From Alphaproteobacteria bacterium (GTDB lineage: Bacteria > Pseudomonadota > Alphaproteobacteria > DAOWDM01), in assembly GCA_030639035.1 (NCBI GenBank), contig DAOWDM010000066.1, positions 1-10,721 on the forward strand: a stretch of DNA of 10,721 nucleotides, read 5' to 3'. Below the pieces are notes generated by a model that ran no database searches, was not told the origin of the DNA, and saw only the letters and a list, made by a program, of their open reading frames with translations. A program made the translations under genes and the position numbers. Shown here in pieces: positions 1 to 6,730 of the stretch; the first letter of the stretch is position 1; each line of letters starts with the position of its first letter.

Positions 1-121
1 CGGCAGCTTCAGTCTTTGCCTTTTCAACAGGGTTCATAGCTGTTTTGCTGGTTGTTACACAAGCTGAAACAGTTGCGGCCAACACGCCTGCAATGGCAAT
101 TTTTGCAATATAAGATTTCAT
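1..121 (-). CDS. Probable small lipoprotein, N-terminal part only (runs off left edge)
   Basis: Only the first 40 codons are in the window. The start is the ATG at 119-121, preceded on the minus strand by a GGAG ribosome binding site nine bases upstream. The product begins with a short basic n-region (MKSYIAK), a hydrophobic stretch, and a lipobox VSAC with the acceptor cysteine at residue 21. It is therefore predicted to be exported and lipid-anchored. The mature start (CVTTSKTAMNP) is polar and then becomes Lys/Glu/Ala-rich (VEKAKTEAA). The residue after the cysteine is not aspartate, which in enterobacteria favours outer-membrane sorting. The gene starts 27 bases after the stop of the glycine-rich lipoprotein gene, so the two are probably co-transcribed. 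The body of the protein is missing and I do not recognise a family. Confidence 0.72.
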   Translation of the reverse strand, partial: MKSYIAKIAIAGVLAATVSACVTTSKTAMNPVEKAKTEAA

Positions 122-148
122 ATGTATTTACTCCATTTTCTTTTTATT

Positions 149-571
149 TTAGTCAATCTCTGAAACTGACAGCATTTGCACAACGACTTCTGATGCCAAA
201 CTGGTAGAATTGGAATCAAGGGAATCTTCCATAGCTGCAAAACCATATGAAACAGAAAGCAGTTTTTCCATCATTGATTCTATTGTAACAAGAAGGCTTG
301 AACAAAGACCTGTTGCACATAATGCATCTTTGTCGCCCGTTGCCCCTGAAACAGAAACAGTTTGAGCTTGAGTGCCAACTACAGATGCAGATGAAGATGT
401 TGAACCGCCAGAAGAAACTGAATCAGCTGAAGATGACAGTGAAGCAACTGCTCCATCTCCTCCACCGCCGCTACTTCCTCCTCCTCCTCCTCCACAAGCT
501 AAAACATCATTAGCAGACAGCAAAAGCATACAACCTGCTACTATACTTAAAAATATTTGTTTGACCCTCAT
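149..571 (-). CDS. Gly/Ser-rich probable lipoprotein, 140 aa, unknown function
   Basis: The ATG at 569-571 is preceded by AAGGA about seven bases upstream on the minus strand. Residues 1-25 look like a signal peptide: basic MRVK, then a hydrophobic core with LLLSA. VLAC at residues 23-26 is a plausible lipobox with Cys26 as the lipidated residue; an alternative VAGC at 11-14 lies inside the hydrophobic core and is less likely. Directly after Cys26 comes a flexible linker (GGGGGGSSGGGG), then about 45 residues dominated by Ser, Gly, Ala and Val. Next are a CATGLC cysteine pair (C85, C90) and a more ordinary C-terminal part (about 91-140) with potential amphipathic helices. The low-complexity tether is common after lipoprotein cysteines. 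No enzymatic motif is visible and I do not recognise the family. It is followed 27 bases downstream by another lipoprotein gene. Codons and signal peptide support a real gene, although its antisense strand also has open frames. Confidence 0.72.
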   Translation of the reverse strand: MRVKQIFLSIVAGCMLLLSANDVLACGGGGGGSSGGGGDGAVASLSSSADSVSSGGSTSSSASVVGTQAQTVSVSGATGDKDALCATGLCSSLLVTIESMMEKLLSVSYGFAAMEDSLDSNSTSLASEVVVQMLSVSEID

Positions 572-675
572 GTTTTTTCCTTAAAACATTGTTTATGAAG
601 CTAAATAAAGAACAACCTTTATACTAGAAAAAAGAGCTAGACTAAACGGAAAAATTTAACATTCAGAATTTTTGG

Positions 676-690
676 GTAAATTATAGCATA
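676..690 (-). promoter_or_regulatory. Extended -10 promoter for the lipoprotein gene pair
   Basis: Read on the minus strand, 688-680 is TGCTATAAT, a consensus TATAAT with the extended TG motif at the correct spacing. There is no good -35 hexamer 16-18 bases upstream (the best is TTCGAG-like), which extended -10 promoters tolerate. Transcription would start near 673 and give a leader of about 100 bases before the ATG at 571. A second, weaker -10-like TATAAA lies at 623-618, also on the minus strand, and could give a shorter leader. Confidence 0.5.
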
Positions 691-722
691 AAAAAAGCTA
701 CTCGAATAAACAAACGGCATTT

Positions 723-745
723 TTTAATGGCTATGTTCCATTAAA
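723..745. repeat. Short AT-rich hairpin
   Basis: TTTAATGG (723-730) and CCATTAAA (738-745) are a perfect 8-base inverted repeat around a 7-base loop. It lies between the large palindromic repeat and the lipoprotein promoter. Neither strand has a T-run directly after the stem, so it is not a convincing intrinsic terminator. It could be a protein-binding site or simply the outer flank of the repeat. Confidence 0.4.
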
Positions 746-770
746 TTGTTGCTAAAAACGTAGCGTTTCC

Positions 771-866
771 TCGTCCTTGCGAGAAGCGTATCGACACGGC
801 AATCTCGTTGCAAGGAGTCTGCCTCTTAATAAGATTGCCACGAGACTAAAATCTCTCACAATGATG
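771..866. repeat. Imperfect palindromic intergenic repeat (REP/MITE-like)
   Basis: The two ends are inverted copies. The left arm TCGTCCTTGCGAGAAG (771-786) matches the reverse complement of the right end (TCTCTCACAATGATGA) with a few differences. The inner arms GGCAATCT (798-805) and AGATTGCC (832-839) are exactly complementary. The centre holds a small extra stem (AAGGAG near 812 with CCTCTT near 822). The words TTGCGAG, GCAATCT, AGATTGCC and CACAATGA resemble the widespread intergenic family with the pattern 'CGTCATTGCGAG ... GCAATCT ... AGATTGCC ... CTCGCAATGACG', recalled from several bacterial genomes. This would be a degenerate copy. It begins about 24 bases beyond the stop of the methyltransferase gene, so in RNA it would fold into a long hairpin that could end or stabilise the rnf cluster transcript. 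Only one copy is in the window, so dispersal is inferred. Confidence 0.6.
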
Positions 867-889
867 ACTTTTTTGGATTTTAGAACATA

Positions 890-2638
890 TTAAAACAATC
901 TGGAAAACAGGCTGTTTTTTTTCTTTACGCTAAACCTGTACATTCCTGCGAATGTAGATGGGTTTTCACGTTCAAACTTCTCCCAATTTGAAAGAGAACG
1001 CATTTTTTTGTCTTTGGGGAACTTTTGAATATATTTTTTAAATGTTTCATGTGAAACAAAATCAAAACCTGTAAATTTAAGCTTCAACATATCAAGCATA
1101 TCAGCGATTTCTTCTAATGAAAATAGCTGTTCCTGCACATGAAACAACATATCTCTGCATGTACCAAGACTGTAAAAATCATCAGATTCAAGCAGTTGTT
1201 CGAATGATAAATCATTTGAAACTTTTATAATATCCTGCCTGCATTCACGTATATCGCTATCAGATGAGGGATAGCCTTTTTCTGTGATATATTTCCTTGC
1301 TTTAACTACATTCTGCCTGCCGATTTTGCTGTAAAGCCCTATATTCATTACTCCGTTGGATTTCAGCAGATTCGTCAGAATCCGCAAGCCTTCTACAGGA
1401 TTTTCCATATGATGTAGAACGCCAGTGCATTCAATAACATCAAAACGCTGTTTTAAGTTGCTAAGTGCAAGAATATCTGCTTGAGCATATTTTATATTTT
1501 TTATATCAAAGCTTTTCGTTTTTCTAATTGCATAAGCAAGGCTGGTTTTGCTTAAGTCTATAGCAAATATCGAGGCTTTTTTATATCGCAAAGCTAATTC
1601 TATGGAATGTTGTCCTGTGCCACAGCCAGCTATAAGAATATTGAGTTTTTTATTACAAAATTCAAAGTTCGTCTGTGGTTTTTGAATCCATCTTGGATAA
1701 GGGCTTTTTTCATATTGAGCCTGCACCTTTAAAGAAACTTTATCAGTAATTTCTGTCAGAGAAACGATTGCTTTTATTAATTTTTTTTCTATTTCTGGTT
1801 CTGTTATTTGTTTTGTAACGACATATTTAAAGTTTTCAGACCAGTCTTTATTCTTAATTTCTAAAAAACCGTCTATTGAATACAAAGGACGATAAGTAGC
1901 TAAAACTGCTAAATCTTCTGCTTCTAAAGAAAGGGCTAGTTTCTGCAGTTTTTCAATAGCTTTGCTTTCTTCTTTGGTTTCGGTGAAAACATATTCATTG
2001 TTGAAACACTGCATTGCCATTGCACAGCAAAACGCTCCCCATCTGCGAGCGGGAAAAAACAGCATTCTATGGCGTAAATTAACAAGCAGATTTTCTGTTT
2101 CAGCGTCTGTTATAATCGTGTTTTTAAGCAGAGATATAAATAAAGGGTCAGAAGTTATTTCATTTGTATGAATATGCGATATATCAAAAGGATACTTTCT
2201 TTTAAGAATGCTAAGAACCGCTAAAACCAACGGCTGAGCATCAATGTTTTCATTGTTCAGGAGTCTTAGCAAATCTGTATATGCTTCATTATCTATAGAA
2301 GTTGCTCGATAGCGGACAAAACAGCGGGCAAGTATATTTTCGCTGAGATTATCACCTGTATTGCTGAACGAAACAGCTTTTTTAGCATGGAAAAGAGCAT
2401 CAAAATCTCTTTCTGCTTCAAGCATCTGCTCGCTCATTATCAGATGAGTTTCTGCGATATTTTTTGTTTTGCGGAATATTTTTTTAAACGATTCCTCGTT
2501 TTCTTTTATTTGTTTTAACCGTAGAAAAATATTGCCAATCTGCATTTGTGCAGATGCATCGTGTGGTTCAGTATTAAGAATTCGCTGAAGCTCAGCTTTT
2601 TTCTGTAAAAGATTTTTTTTGCGTTCGTCCGAAAACAT
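890..2638 (-). CDS. TPR-like / class I SAM-dependent methyltransferase, 582 aa
   Basis: The protein probably transfers a methyl group from S-adenosylmethionine; the substrate is unknown. Residues about 1-100 are helical and charged, with TPR-like spacing. Residues 100-300 are a helical region with no clear motif. QYEKSPYPRW at 308-317 is a signature I associate with TPR-methyltransferase proteins of alphaproteobacteria and relatives. The Rossmann-type methyltransferase fold follows: motif I IAGCGTGQ (336-343), the acidic residue D361 that would bind the ribose, QADIL (386-390) near the adenine site, and the motif IV/V region ECTGVLHHME (403-412). The C-terminal part (about 450-582) is helical and ends in basic residues. 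No signal peptide or membrane segment is visible, so it should be cytoplasmic. Its ATG shares one base with the rnfA stop (TAATG), which implies translational coupling and makes it the last gene of the rnf cluster. I know of no established Rnf role for such a protein. Confidence 0.85.
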   Translation of the reverse strand: MFSDERKKNLLQKKAELQRILNTEPHDASAQMQIGNIFLRLKQIKENEESFKKIFRKTKNIAETHLIMSEQMLEAERDFDALFHAKKAVSFSNTGDNLSENILARCFVRYRATSIDNEAYTDLLRLLNNENIDAQPLVLAVLSILKRKYPFDISHIHTNEITSDPLFISLLKNTIITDAETENLLVNLRHRMLFFPARRWGAFCCAMAMQCFNNEYVFTETKEESKAIEKLQKLALSLEAEDLAVLATYRPLYSIDGFLEIKNKDWSENFKYVVTKQITEPEIEKKLIKAIVSLTEITDKVSLKVQAQYEKSPYPRWIQKPQTNFEFCNKKLNILIAGCGTGQHSIELALRYKKASIFAIDLSKTSLAYAIRKTKSFDIKNIKYAQADILALSNLKQRFDVIECTGVLHHMENPVEGLRILTNLLKSNGVMNIGLYSKIGRQNVVKARKYITEKGYPSSDSDIRECRQDIIKVSNDLSFEQLLESDDFYSLGTCRDMLFHVQEQLFSLEEIADMLDMLKLKFTGFDFVSHETFKKYIQKFPKDKKMRSLSNWEKFERENPSTFAGMYRFSVKKKNSLFSRLF

Positions 2639-3213
2639 TATTTAACTATTCCAGCAAACCCCATAAAGGCTAGAGACAACAGACCTGCTGTAACAAGAAG
2701 AACAGGAACGCCCTTCATTCCATTTGGAATATCAACCAGCTCAAGCCGTTCTCTTAAACCTGCAAACAGTACAATTGCCAAGGTAAAACCTGCCGCATTT
2801 GCTGCTGCAAATATAACTGCTTCAAGCAAAGAAAAGTCTTTTTGTGTAATCAAAAGAGCCACACCCAAAACAGCACAGTTTGTTGTAATCAAAGGCAGAA
2901 AAATACCCAAAGCCTGATACAGCGGAGGGGCAACTTTTTTCAAAATAATTTCTACAAGTTGCACCAATGAAGCGATAACTAAAATAAATACAATCGTTTT
3001 CATAAACACAATGTCATATGGAACAAGAACAAATGTGTATAAAAGATTTGTAACAATAGCAGCCAGCGTCATAACAAAAAGAACTGCACCGCCCATTCCA
3101 GCAGATGTTGATACTTTGTTAGATACGCCTAAAAATGGGCAAATACCCAAAAACTGCGAAAGAATGATATTATTTACAAATACAGCACTAATAATAATGA
3201 GGAAATATTCCAT
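2638..3213 (-). CDS. rnfA: Rnf electron transport complex subunit RnfA
   Basis: An integral membrane subunit of 191 aa with about six transmembrane helices; usual RnfA/RsxA proteins are near 190 aa. With RnfE it forms the pseudo-symmetric membrane core of the Rnf pump. The signature FLGICPFLGVSN (21-32) carries Cys25, and LPLITTNCAVLG (106-117) carries Cys113. In the Rnf/Nqr family these cysteines, together with those of the paralogous subunit, hold an intramembrane iron-sulfur centre. ERLE (155-158) follows the GLR turn typical of the family. The ATG overlaps the last base of the rnfE stop (TGATG), and its own stop overlaps the next gene's ATG, so expression is tightly coupled on both sides. 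The assignment as RnfA rather than RnfE rests on the MEYFLII-type N-terminus, the ICPFLGVS motif and the position after rnfE. Confidence 0.96.
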   Translation of the reverse strand: MEYFLIIISAVFVNNIILSQFLGICPFLGVSNKVSTSAGMGGAVLFVMTLAAIVTNLLYTFVLVPYDIVFMKTIVFILVIASLVQLVEIILKKVAPPLYQALGIFLPLITTNCAVLGVALLITQKDFSLLEAVIFAAANAAGFTLAIVLFAGLRERLELVDIPNGMKGVPVLLVTAGLLSLAFMGFAGIVK

Positions 3214-3803
3214 CAGGCGTTACTCCTGACCTTGTTAAAGATTGCGATTAAATAAGCCAAAGCTATAAAAGCCCCTGGAGGCATAACAAAAATCAGAAAA
3301 GTGCTGGCATTTTCAGCAACAAATTTAATATCAAAAAGCGAACCGCTTCCAAGTATTTCTCTTGTGCTTCCTAATAGAGCAAGAGCAAGAGTAAAGCCTA
3401 ACCCCATTCCAATACCGTCTAAAATTGAAGCAAACACTCCGTTTTTAGAAGCAAAAGCCTCTGCACGTCCTAAAATAACGCAGTTCACAACAATCAAAGG
3501 AATAAACAGCCCCAATTGCTCATGTAAAGCTGGCATATAAGCTGCCATAACCATATCAACAAGAGTTACAAATGAAGCTATAACTACAATGAAGCACGGA
3601 ATACGGACTTTAGCAGGAATCAGCCTTTTGACTGCTGATATAACAAAGTTTGACATAGTTAGCACAAACATTGTGGCAAGCCCCATACCAATCCCATTAA
3701 TAGCTGTAGTAGTTACGCCTAGAACTGGACACATTCCAAGAAGAAGAACGAAAACAGGATTTTCTTTTATTATACCCCTAGTGAAATTTTTCAAATTCGT
3801 CAT
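3213..3803 (-). CDS. rnfE: Rnf electron transport complex subunit RnfE
   Basis: A 196-aa membrane subunit with about six helices, paralogous to RnfA. LLGMCPVLGVTT (21-32) with Cys25 and IPLIVVNCVILGRAEAFA (101-118) with Cys108 are the family's hallmark; those cysteines are expected to contribute to the intramembrane Fe-S centre shared with RnfA. The N-terminal MTNLKNFTRGIIKENPVFV is the soluble leader typical of RnfE/RsxE and distinguishes it from RnfA. The start ATG lies one base after the rnfG stop, and its stop (TGA) shares a base with the rnfA ATG. Length and motifs are complete, with no sign of damage. Confidence 0.96.
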   Translation of the reverse strand: MTNLKNFTRGIIKENPVFVLLLGMCPVLGVTTTAINGIGMGLATMFVLTMSNFVISAVKRLIPAKVRIPCFIVVIASFVTLVDMVMAAYMPALHEQLGLFIPLIVVNCVILGRAEAFASKNGVFASILDGIGMGLGFTLALALLGSTREILGSGSLFDIKFVAENASTFLIFVMPPGAFIALAYLIAIFNKVRSNA

Positions 3804-3804
3804 G

Positions 3805-4392
3805 TTATTTCACCCCGTGTTTAACAAAAGATTTATAAGCTTGGTCAACAGCATCACAAAATGCTCTGGAGCTGATAGTAGCAGCCGTAACTGCATCAAC
3901 ATCTCCGCCGTCTTTTTTAACTTTCAGATTGAAATTTGCAGGATTTTTTCCTTCAAACTGAGACGTAAATTTTGGCATAGCAATAAGAGTCCCAAGCCCA
4001 GGAGTTTCGCTTTGTCCTACAACAGAAATTTTATTTATTTCACCGTTTGGAAGAAAGCCAACCATAAGCACAATATCACCGCTGTAGCCTTTATTTGAAA
4101 CCGACCTGACAGCAACAGAAGTCAACTTGTCGCCTTTTTTAGCAGGATAGCACTGCATAGCTTTTCCGTCATTGGCTACAATGTCAAAAACATCTTTGCT
4201 TGGGAAGTTATCAAAATCTGAAATAAGAACTTCTTTCACAGCAGCCATGCTTTTCTTTTCTTTAGCTTCTGCTATAAGGTCTTTGGTGTTGTTGTATGTA
4301 AAAGCCAAAGCAGCAGATGAAATTGCACACACTGTTAAAAGAACTGCCACCATATTTACAAAAGTGGAATCAATGTTTTTCTTCTTGCACAT
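3805..4392 (-). CDS. rnfG: Rnf electron transport complex subunit RnfG (covalent FMN protein)
   Basis: A 195-aa protein with one N-terminal membrane anchor (about residues 11-31) and a periplasmic FMN-binding domain. ETPGLGTLI (129-137) is the conserved family motif near the flavin. DAVTAATISS (166-175) contains the flavinylation site: Thr172 in T-A-A-T is the residue expected to be joined to FMN by a phosphoester bond, the reaction catalysed by ApbE. The usual consensus is S/T-G-A-T, so the second position here is Ala instead of Gly, a variant I believe also occurs in other RnfG proteins. The gene lies one base after rnfD and one base before rnfE. An apbE gene heads the same cluster, consistent with in-operon supply of the flavin transferase. 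Confidence 0.95.
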   Translation of the reverse strand: MCKKKNIDSTFVNMVAVLLTVCAISSAALAFTYNNTKDLIAEAKEKKSMAAVKEVLISDFDNFPSKDVFDIVANDGKAMQCYPAKKGDKLTSVAVRSVSNKGYSGDIVLMVGFLPNGEINKISVVGQSETPGLGTLIAMPKFTSQFEGKNPANFNLKVKKDGGDVDAVTAATISSRAFCDAVDQAYKSFVKHGVK

Positions 4393-4393
4393 T

Positions 4394-5392
4394 TTATTTC
4401 ACCCCGAACCGTTTTGCAGGAACCATTTTATCAATCAATGGAACACAAGCATTCATTATAAGAATTGCGAAAGAAACACCTTCTGGGTATCCGCCGTACA
4501 TGCGGATAATAACAGTCAGCAAGCCGCAGCCTATGCCGAATATTATCTGACCCTTTGGAGTCATTGGAGAAGTAACCATATCAGTTGCCATGAATATCGC
4601 TCCAAGCATTATACCGCCTGAAACAATATGGAAAATCGGATCAGCATATTGTTGACTGTCAAAAAGCCAAAAAGCACCAGAAATAACAACAACGCTTGCA
4701 AGGAAACTTACAGGAATATGCCAAGTTATGATTTCTTTATACAGCAAATAAATACCGCCAAGAAGCAAAGCCACCGCTGAAACCTCACCAAGACTGCCCC
4801 CTACTTGACCAAGGAACAGGCTAATATGACTAGGCAATTCCATAAGTTTCTGCATTTCCCCAACAGACTGTCCATTTGCAAGACCTTCTTTTAAGACTGA
4901 AAGAGCAGTAGCTCCAGTTGCTGAATCTGCAAAAGAAAAATCAAGCCACTTTGGAACAGGCCAATTTGTCATGTGAACAGGAAACGAAACAAGCAGGAAA
5001 ACCCGACCAACCAAAGCAGGATTAAAAGGATTTTTTCCAAGTCCACCAAAAGACATTTTTGCAATGCCTATTGTAACAAGACTCCCTGCTACAACCATCC
5101 ATATAGGAAAATTGCTTGGCAGGTTAAAAGCCAATAGCAAGCCTGATAAAGCAGCAGAACCATCGGTTATAGCAACCGTACTTTTCATCATATATTTCTG
5201 GATTAAATACTCGAACAGCACACAGGTAGCAACCGCTGCAACTGTAACTTTTATAGCACCTATACCAAAAAATATAACGGCAACCATCAACGCAGGCAGT
5301 AAAGCAATTATTACTCCGAACATAATATTCTGAGTGGTCTGCTCTCCATTAACGTGCGGAGATGATGATATTGTAAGCATTTGTGAGGACAA
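4394..5392 (-). CDS. rnfD: Rnf electron transport complex subunit RnfD (covalent FMN, membrane)
   Basis: A 332-aa multi-spanning membrane subunit of the RnfD/NqrB family. GKNPFNPALVGR (119-130) and TDMVTSPMTPKGQ (270-282) are the conserved loops. DSATGATALS (156-165) contains the covalent flavin site, with Thr162 of T-G-A-T expected to carry FMN on the outer side of the membrane. The start appears to be TTG at 5392, directly after the rnfC stop. An AAGGAAG ribosome binding site inside the end of rnfC sits about six bases before this TTG but about 18 bases before the next in-frame ATG at 5380, so TTG is preferred. If ATG is used, the protein loses only four residues. The stop lies one base before the rnfG start. 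Confidence 0.95.
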   Translation of the reverse strand: MSSQMLTISSSPHVNGEQTTQNIMFGVIIALLPALMVAVIFFGIGAIKVTVAAVATCVLFEYLIQKYMMKSTVAITDGSAALSGLLLAFNLPSNFPIWMVVAGSLVTIGIAKMSFGGLGKNPFNPALVGRVFLLVSFPVHMTNWPVPKWLDFSFADSATGATALSVLKEGLANGQSVGEMQKLMELPSHISLFLGQVGGSLGEVSAVALLLGGIYLLYKEIITWHIPVSFLASVVVISGAFWLFDSQQYADPIFHIVSGGIMLGAIFMATDMVTSPMTPKGQIIFGIGCGLLTVIIRMYGGYPEGVSFAILIMNACVPLIDKMVPAKRFGVK

Positions 5393-6727
5393 TTATTTCT
5401 TCCTTGCTTCTCTTAGTTTTTTAATTTCAATTTTTCCAAGCTTTATCAAATCAACCAAAGGCAAATTTGCAGGGCATGTATAGCTGCATGAACCACATTC
5501 TAAACAGTCCATAACATGAGCCTCTTCCAGCTTTTCCCAGTTTCTTTTCCGTACAAGAGCAGCAAAAAGAAACGGCTGTAGACCTAAACAGCATACAGTT
5601 GAACATTTTCCGCACCTTATACATGCTGTTTCATCGGCTCTTTTTGTGTCTTTTTCAGAAAACAAAAGAACGCCTGAAGTGCCTTTTGTTGCTGGAATTT
5701 CTGTTGAGGTTAGAGCTTTCCCCATCATAGGTCCACCACTAACAATTTTAGCAGTGTTTTCTGGTACTCCGCCTGCTTTTTCGATAAGCTCTTTTAACGG
5801 AGTTCCAATTCTTACCTTGTAATTAGAAGGCTTGCTGACATTTTTACCTGTAACAGTAACAATCCTGTCAATCAAAGGTTTGTTTTTCTGCACAGCTTCA
5901 TAGACTGCAAAAATAGTCCCAACATTAAAAACAGCAAGTCCATAATGGATAGGCAAAGCACCTGCAGTAACTTCTTTACCAGTAATAGATTTTATAAGCT
6001 GTTTTTCACCGCCTTGAGGATACTGAACTTTCAAAGGCTGAATAAGAATGCCGCTGTAATTTTCTGCAAGTTTGGTAAGATGTTTAATAGCGTCAGGCTT
6101 GTTTTCTTCAATACCAATAACACCCTTGTCAACGCCAAGAGCCTTCATAGCAATGCTAGTTCCAACAAGAATTTCCTCGCCTTTTTCAAGCATTAAACGG
6201 TGGTCAGCAGTCAAATAAGGTTCACACTCAACGCCATTTATAAGCACCATTTCAGCCTTACAGCCTTCAGGTATTGCAAACTTTACATGAGAAGGAAAAG
6301 TTGCTCCTCCAAGTCCGACTATTCCAGCTTCTTTGACTTTAGCTTGAATTTCATCTGGTGAAAGAGTGATTTCTTTTTTTAACTCATCAGATTTTATAAT
6401 GCTTTCTTCCCACTCGTCGCCTTCGACTTTTATGGAAATAACTTTTTCAAGATAACCTGAAGTGCCGACAATTTCTTTTGCAATTCCAACTGTTCCTGAT
6501 ACGGAAGAATGAATATTAGCTGAAATAAATCCGCCTGCTTCAGCTATAAGAGTCCCGACTTTTACCTTATCGCCTTTTTTCACAACAGGTTTTGCTGGAG
6601 CTCCGATATGCTGTGCAATAGGGATTTGCACTTCTATAGGAATCTCAAGTTCTTCAATAGGCTTATCCGCAGACAGTTTATTGTCCGCAGGGTGAATACC
6701 GCCCATAGTAAACGTTTTGGTTTTCAT
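5393..6727 (-). CDS. rnfC: Rnf electron transport complex subunit RnfC (NADH / Fe-S)
   Basis: The peripheral cytoplasmic subunit (444 aa) that exchanges electrons with NAD(H). A barrel-sandwich N-terminal domain begins with the family's FTMGGIHP (6-13) and PAKPVVKKGDKVKVG (44-58). The Rossmann-like nucleotide/FMN domain has GLGGATFPSHVK (138-149) and NGVECEPYLTADHR (164-177), the NuoF-like binding loops. A SLBB-type region follows. Two [4Fe-4S] sets are intact near the C-terminus: C369, C372, C375, C379 and C408, C411, C414, C418. The length is that of the short RnfC type, without the long Ala/Lys-rich C-terminal tail found in enterobacterial RsxC. The start ATG lies three bases after the rnfB stop, with an AAAGG element upstream; the stop directly abuts the TTG start of rnfD. 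Confidence 0.97.
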   Translation of the reverse strand: MKTKTFTMGGIHPADNKLSADKPIEELEIPIEVQIPIAQHIGAPAKPVVKKGDKVKVGTLIAEAGGFISANIHSSVSGTVGIAKEIVGTSGYLEKVISIKVEGDEWEESIIKSDELKKEITLSPDEIQAKVKEAGIVGLGGATFPSHVKFAIPEGCKAEMVLINGVECEPYLTADHRLMLEKGEEILVGTSIAMKALGVDKGVIGIEENKPDAIKHLTKLAENYSGILIQPLKVQYPQGGEKQLIKSITGKEVTAGALPIHYGLAVFNVGTIFAVYEAVQKNKPLIDRIVTVTGKNVSKPSNYKVRIGTPLKELIEKAGGVPENTAKIVSGGPMMGKALTSTEIPATKGTSGVLLFSEKDTKRADETACIRCGKCSTVCCLGLQPFLFAALVRKRNWEKLEEAHVMDCLECGSCSYTCPANLPLVDLIKLGKIEIKKLREARKK

Positions 6728-6730
6728 AAA

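Noticed and set aside
298..584. Two plus-strand frames opposite the glycine-rich lipoprotein gene
   Set aside because: Their Leu/Lys/Gln-rich and Pro-rich low-complexity products are the antisense image of the Ser/Gly-rich gene, which has a signal peptide, lipobox, ribosome binding site and promoter.
3589..4098. Plus-strand open frame of 169 codons
   Set aside because: It lies antisense across rnfE and rnfG, whose family motifs are intact; its translation shows no domain or signal.
4172..4621. Plus-strand open frame of 149 codons
   Set aside because: It is antisense to rnfG and rnfD, with a composition consistent with a shadow of membrane-protein codons.
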